This document shows positions 56,996-64,000 of a stretch of DNA of 64,000 nt, in pieces. Below the pieces are notes generated by a model, which searched no databases, was not told the DNA's origin, and saw nothing but the letters and a program-made list of their open reading frames with translations. Position 1 is the stretch's first letter. Each line of letters begins with the position of its first letter. A program made the position numbers and the translations under genes. The DNA comes from Geobacillus sp. 46C-IIa (GTDB taxonomy: Bacteria; Bacillota; Bacilli; Bacillales; Anoxybacillaceae), in assembly GCF_014679505.1 (NCBI RefSeq), contig NZ_CP061474.1, positions 3,328,001 through 3,392,000 on the forward strand, written 5' to 3'.

Positions 56996-57030
56996 TAAAA
57001 AAACCCGCCTTCGCCTGGCGGGTTTTTTTA
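56996..57030 (+). terminator. Terminator of sleL
   Basis: Stem AAACCCGCC/GGCGGGTTT with a TTCGCCT loop followed by TTTT on the plus strand; A tracts on the other side let it act for serS too. From here to the serS stop (57223) I see no gene; a weak hairpin AAACGGC/GCCGTTT lies at 57038-57061. Confidence 0.88.
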
Positions 57031-57223
57031 TGGCGGGAAACGGCATTTTGATCAGCCGTTTCGGGTGGCAATCTCCTCTTATGCGCGTCAGTATTGTTCG
57101 TTATCGCCGTGGCTGAGAACAAGAAATCGGCGTCCGCCGTCCCTTTATCCTCGTTGCCAACGTCATTCACTATAACACGGTTGCCGGGAAAAGTCAACCA
57201 ACGATTTACTTAGCACCTTTTGT

Positions 57224-58522
<1,299 letters not shown>

Positions 58523-58532
58523 TTATTATACA

Positions 58533-58772
58533 TAAAAACGCTCCCGTCCCAAAAAAGGGACGGGAGCGTTCCCGCGGTGCCACCCTCATTGAAGGCCGTC
58601 ATGCCTTCCGCTCATGCCGATAACGGCGGCTGCCGAAAACGCCTACTGACCGCTCAGGTGTTCAGCATTTTGCTCGAGGATGGATTCACAGGCGCCTCCT
58701 GCCGGTTCGCACCAACCACCGGCTCTCTGAAAGGAGGGATGCCTGCTACTAGTTCCTCTCATCGCGTTCGCA
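58533..58772 (-). ncRNA. T-box riboswitch of serS
   Basis: Minus-strand T-box AGGGTGGCACCGCGG (about 58587-58573) followed by the terminator AACGCTCCCGTCCC/GGGACGGGAGCGTT + TTTTTA. The specifier loop reads GTGAATCCATCC; TCC (Ser) is the likely specifier codon. Uncharged tRNA-Ser would stabilise the antiterminator and allow serS transcription. Confidence 0.93.
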
Positions 58773-58776
58773 TTCA

Positions 58777-59364
58777 TTATACGCTTGATACCGTTTTTGC
58801 TTCCTTGACCATATTTAAGAAGTATTGCATGAACCGATGGTCATCGGTCAGTTCGGGGTGGAACGAGCAGCCAAGAAATTGGCCTTGCCGAGCCGCGACA
58901 ATGCGGTCGTTGTATGTCGCGAGGATATCGACCCCGTCCCCGACCTCGACGATGTGCGGCGCACGGATGAAGACGCCGACGAACCCGTCGCCGACCCCTT
59001 TAATCGACAGCTCCGCTTCAAAGCTTTCCCGCTGCCGTCCGAACGAGTTCCGTTCAACCGTAATGTCCATCAAACCTAAGTGCGGCTCGTCGTAACCGAC
59101 GATTCGTTTCGCCAGCAAAATGAGCCCGGCGCACGTGCCGAACATCGGCTTGCCGTCGGCGGCAAATTGCTTCAGCGGCTCCATGAGTCCGTACCGGTCA
59201 ATGAGGCGCCGCATCGTCGTGCTTTCGCCGCCCGGCAACACGAGCCCATCGAGTCCAGCGAGCTGCTCCGGCTTTTTCACGATGACCGCCTCGGCGCCGC
59301 ACGCCTCAATGGCGTGGATATGTTCTTGCACGGCCCCTTGCAGTCCGAGTACACCTATTTTCAT
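58777..59364 (-). CDS. pdxT: Pyridoxal 5'-phosphate synthase glutaminase subunit
   Basis: 195 aa class I amidotransferase. Nucleophile in [10 protein letters not shown] near residue 80, His/Glu pair in SFHPELTDD near residue 172. It feeds ammonia to PdxS. ATG 59364 after AAAGGAG; frame open to 59442 but overlapping pdxS. The TATAAT of the serS leader promoter overlaps its stop codon. Confidence 0.95.
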   Translation of the reverse strand: MKIGVLGLQGAVQEHIHAIEACGAEAVIVKKPEQLAGLDGLVLPGGESTTMRRLIDRYGLMEPLKQFAADGKPMFGTCAGLILLAKRIVGYDEPHLGLMDITVERNSFGRQRESFEAELSIKGVGDGFVGVFIRAPHIVEVGDGVDILATYNDRIVAARQGQFLGCSFHPELTDDHRFMQYFLNMVKEAKTVSSV

Positions 59365-59389
59365 CGTCCCTTTACTCCTTTGCCTGGCT

Positions 59390-60286
<897 letters not shown>

Positions 60287-60371
60287 CTATTCCTATCCTT
60301 ATGCTTTGCCATATACGCAAAAGGATGATTCCACTGTTTTATTTTACCTCAATTTTTACAAAAATCACAAT

Positions 60372-60400
60372 GGAAAAAAGCTCCCCCGGCAGGGGAGTCG
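60372..60400 (-). terminator. Terminator of dacA
   Basis: Minus-strand CTCCCC/GGGGGAG stem with a TGCC loop followed by CTTTTTTCC. Confidence 0.85.
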
Positions 60401-60402
60401 TT

Positions 60403-61761
60403 TTACAGCCAGCCTTTCACCGTTTCAGCAGCGCTCGTCCATAAGTCGGCAAACAGTCCGCCGATCGCACGCATGGAGAGCACAAACCAGTTTGCTTTTT
60501 CCACCTCGACGGTCGTCACAAGCGGCACACGAATGTTTTTTTGCATGTCCGGGCTCAAAAAGGCAAGAGAGTCATCTCCCTTATATTCGAGCGTCATATA
60601 TCCGACCGTCTCTCCCTTTTTCAACGGAGCGGTCAGCTCGCCCTCATTTGTCATCTTTTTCTTATCCAATACATAGACCGGTTTGTACTGTTTTTCCTCG
60701 CCGTGTCTCACTAGCAGCGATAGTTTTTTGGCCGTGGCGACATGAACTTCTTTTTCTTTCCCTTTCACGACTGGAAGCGTCTCTTTTCCTTTCAGCTGAT
60801 ATCCCTTCGGATAAAGCGTTTGAAGCGAGTATTGATTAAATCCATAGTTAAATAGTTTTTTCGTTTCCTCGAAGCGCGCCTCTTTCGTCGTTTTTCCGCT
60901 CGCATCTTTCGCGTTCATAACGACAGAAATGAGACGGACGCCGTTCCGTTTCGCCGTTCCGGTGAAGCAATTGCCGGCAAACTCCGTATAGCCGGTTTTT
61001 AACCCATCTACCCCTTCATATCCGTACACAAGCCCTGGCAGCATCCAGTTCCAGTTGTCCATTTTGATTTCATCTTCCGTTCCTTCTCGGAACAGTTTCC
61101 TGGGGATACTGGCTGTTTCCAGCACTTCTGGATGATCTTTCAACAGCCGATAGGCAAGCGTCGCCATCGCCCGTGCAGACATGACGTTCTCCTCGTCCTG
61201 GCTTGTTCCTTCCGGATGGAATCCCTTTAAGTCGCTGTTACTTAACCCGGTGGCATTGACAAATTTATAATCTTTGAGTCCGAGCTCCTTCGCTTTTTCG
61301 TTCATCATTCGCACAAAATTTTTCTCCGATCCGGCAATGATTTCGGCGATCGCGACCGTTGCCGCGTTCGCTGAATAGATGGCCATCGCCTCATACAGCT
61401 CGCGAACCGTATATTGCCCGTCTTTGCGCAGCGGGACGTTTGACAGCGCCCGATCCTGCGACAACCGATATACGTAATCGCTTGGCGTATACGTTTGGTC
61501 CCATTTAACACGCTTCGCTTTAATGGCGTTAAGAAGCAAATATTCAGTCATCATTTTCGTCATACTGGCAATGCCAAGCACCGTATCAATATTCTTTTCG
61601 TACAAAATCCTTCCCGTTTGCGCGTCCACTAAAATAGCGGCGTCCGCCCGAATATCAAGCGGCGCGCTCTCCGCTTTCACCGTTCGTTGGAACGGCCATA
61701 ATGTCAAACAAAGACAAATCGACAGCAGCCAAAAAAACCAGTTTCGTTTCCTCGTCTTCAC
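60403..61761 (-). CDS. dacA: D-alanyl-D-alanine carboxypeptidase DacA (PBP5)
   Basis: 452 aa penicillin-binding protein that trims pentapeptides. Signal peptide 1-30 (cut after AKA), SxxK serine in SMTK (S66), SxN in YSANAATVA near residue 129, KTG in LKTGYTEF near residue 255, a beta-rich PBP5 C-domain from about 290, and an amphipathic C-terminal helix ([16 protein letters not shown]) that anchors to membrane. Start is GTG 61761 with GGAGG 7 nt upstream. Confidence 0.96.
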   Translation of the reverse strand: MKTRKRNWFFWLLSICLCLTLWPFQRTVKAESAPLDIRADAAILVDAQTGRILYEKNIDTVLGIASMTKMMTEYLLLNAIKAKRVKWDQTYTPSDYVYRLSQDRALSNVPLRKDGQYTVRELYEAMAIYSANAATVAIAEIIAGSEKNFVRMMNEKAKELGLKDYKFVNATGLSNSDLKGFHPEGTSQDEENVMSARAMATLAYRLLKDHPEVLETASIPRKLFREGTEDEIKMDNWNWMLPGLVYGYEGVDGLKTGYTEFAGNCFTGTAKRNGVRLISVVMNAKDASGKTTKEARFEETKKLFNYGFNQYSLQTLYPKGYQLKGKETLPVVKGKEKEVHVATAKKLSLLVRHGEEKQYKPVYVLDKKKMTNEGELTAPLKKGETVGYMTLEYKGDDSLAFLSPDMQKNIRVPLVTTVEVEKANWFVLSMRAIGGLFADLWTSAAETVKGWL

Positions 61762-61805
61762 GTCGCACCCTCCTTACACAATCGTTATTGTAACATATGG
61801 ACAGC

Positions 61806-61837
61806 CAAAAAAATAGACGGAGGGCATGTCTCCGTCA
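61806..61837 (-). terminator. Terminator of guaB
   Basis: Minus-strand stem GACGGAG/CTCCGTC with an ACATGCC loop followed by TATTTTTTT. Confidence 0.86.
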
Positions 61838-61864
61838 AAGTTAGGCCGATTGGCGCAACCTCGC

Positions 61865-63393
<1,529 letters not shown>

Positions 63394-63457
63394 GGAATCA
63401 AAGAAATGTCCAACTTTTCAGTTATTTACCTACAATTCAGCCACAAGGGGGGTAAAA

Positions 63458-64000
63458 ATGTTCGGAAATACGAATAAAGCGTTCAGCCTTTCTGTTTTCC
63501 GCTCCGCGGATACCGCGCAACACTTTTTACAGCAATGCTACAAGCAGCAGGGGCGCGACGACGCAGTTCAACGAAGTTATACGAACTGTTACCCGTTTTT
63601 ATATTATTTGGAACACGGGCAAAACTTCTACGCCGCCGCCCAGCAGGCGCCGCTGTCGATCAAACCGGTTCTTTTATTTTACGGCATGGTGCAGCTGTTA
63701 AAAGCTTGCCTGCTTACCGTCGACCCCGACTACCCGGAGTCGACATCCGTTTTAGCCCACGGAGTGTCAACGAGAAAACGAAAAAAACAAGGCTATGAAT
63801 TTTTAGATGACGAAGTAAAAGTACAGAAAAATGGTTTGTTCACTCATTTTTCTGAAAAAATGTTTCATGTGAAACAGGAAGCCGGAGAAAAGTTTCGCAT
63901 GGGCACGCTGTTGCAACGGATTTGCGAGCTGCATGAAACGTTTTTCTCCCTAAATGGACGGAAAAAGCCATTATCTTTGCCAATTGTACATACCGCTTCA
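63458..64000 (+). CDS. yaaC: YaaC family protein (partial, runs off the right edge)
   Basis: First 181 codons visible, no stop in the window. Conserved YaaC block YPFLYYLEHGQNFYAAAQQAP and VQLLKACLLTVDPDYPESTS, then a Lys/Arg patch TRKRKKQ. Function unknown; conserved next to guaB, on the opposite strand, across Bacillaceae. AAGGGGGG is 5 nt before the ATG. A shorter plus-strand frame at 63535-63798 is a shadow. A parS-like palindrome lies in its coding sequence. Confidence 0.88.
   Translation, partial: MFGNTNKAFSLSVFRSADTAQHFLQQCYKQQGRDDAVQRSYTNCYPFLYYLEHGQNFYAAAQQAPLSIKPVLLFYGMVQLLKACLLTVDPDYPESTSVLAHGVSTRKRKKQGYEFLDDEVKVQKNGLFTHFSEKMFHVKQEAGEKFRMGTLLQRICELHETFFSLNGRKKPLSLPIVHTAS
63861..63876. 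promoter_or_regulatory. parS-like site
   Basis: TGTTTCATGTGAAACA: arms TGTTTCA/TGAAACA are perfectly inverted and 15 of 16 bases match the B. subtilis parS consensus TGTTNCACGTGAAACA (CA-T-G centre instead of CACG). It lies in yaaC near the origin, where parS sites cluster. Confidence 0.55.

Noticed and set aside
58777..58800. Strong promoter for serS at the end of pdxT
   Set aside because: TATAAT is perfect (58782-58777) but no acceptable -35 lies 16-18 bp upstream, so I left it out as a firm promoter; the T-box leader start is therefore approximate.

Overview
This is 64 kb of chromosome next to the replication origin of a thermophilic, spore-forming Firmicute. Gene content and order follow the Bacillus subtilis yaa/yab/yac origin region almost gene for gene. 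The protein sequences, the 5S rRNA and the moderately high GC point to Geobacillus or a very close relative; I cannot name the species. The window runs opposite to the usual map: the origin lies beyond the right end, so almost every gene is on the minus strand, co-oriented with replication. Only abrB, sleL and yaaC are on the plus strand.

Reading right to left, in the direction of transcription: yaaC (partial, plus strand), guaB, dacA, pdxS-pdxT, T-box-controlled serS, sleL (plus), tadA, SRP RNA, dnaX-ebfC-recR-yaaL-bofA, an rRNA operon (16S-tRNA-Ile-tRNA-Ala-23S-5S), csfB, a decarboxylase, tmk-holB-ricT-yabA-trmN6-rsmI, abrB (plus), metG-tatD, yabE, rnmV-ksgA, yabG, veg, sspF, ispE-purR-ridA, spoVG, glmU-prs, ctc, pth-fin-mfd, spoVT, yabM-mazG-rqcP-yabP-yabQ-divIC, yabR, tRNA-Met and tRNA-Glu, spoIIE, yabS-yabT, tilS-hpt-ftsH, coaX-hslO, cysK, pabB-pabA.

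The genes mix translation and RNA maturation (rRNA, tRNAs, serS, metG, tilS, tadA, ksgA, rsmI, rnmV, pth, ctc, rqcP, SRP RNA), replication and repair (dnaX, holB, yabA, recR, mfd, tmk), nucleotide and cofactor synthesis (guaB, prs, hpt, purR, pdxST, coaX, pabAB), cell envelope (dacA, glmU, ispE, yabE, divIC, ftsH) and a dense set of sporulation genes (spoIIE, spoVG, spoVT, abrB, fin, csfB, bofA, yabG, yabP, yabQ, sspF, sleL, yabS, yabT). Several regulatory sites can be read directly: a 21-bp-spaced spoIIE promoter, a sigma-H promoter at spoVG, a 0A box at abrB, tandem promoters at veg and rrn, a T-box at serS, a PurBox at purR, and a TRAP-like triplet array across the pabA start.

I found no prophage, insertion sequence, CRISPR array or defence island. 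The observations most worth testing are small: rnmV, whose Shine-Dalgarno sequence lies 51 nt from the start codon but is brought to 7 nt by a perfect hairpin; an A7 run in dnaX at which either frameshift stops near gamma-subunit length; an attenuator-like metG leader without a T-box; a folded insertion in the 23S-5S spacer; a parS-like site in yaaC; and several genes present in the B. subtilis order but absent here.
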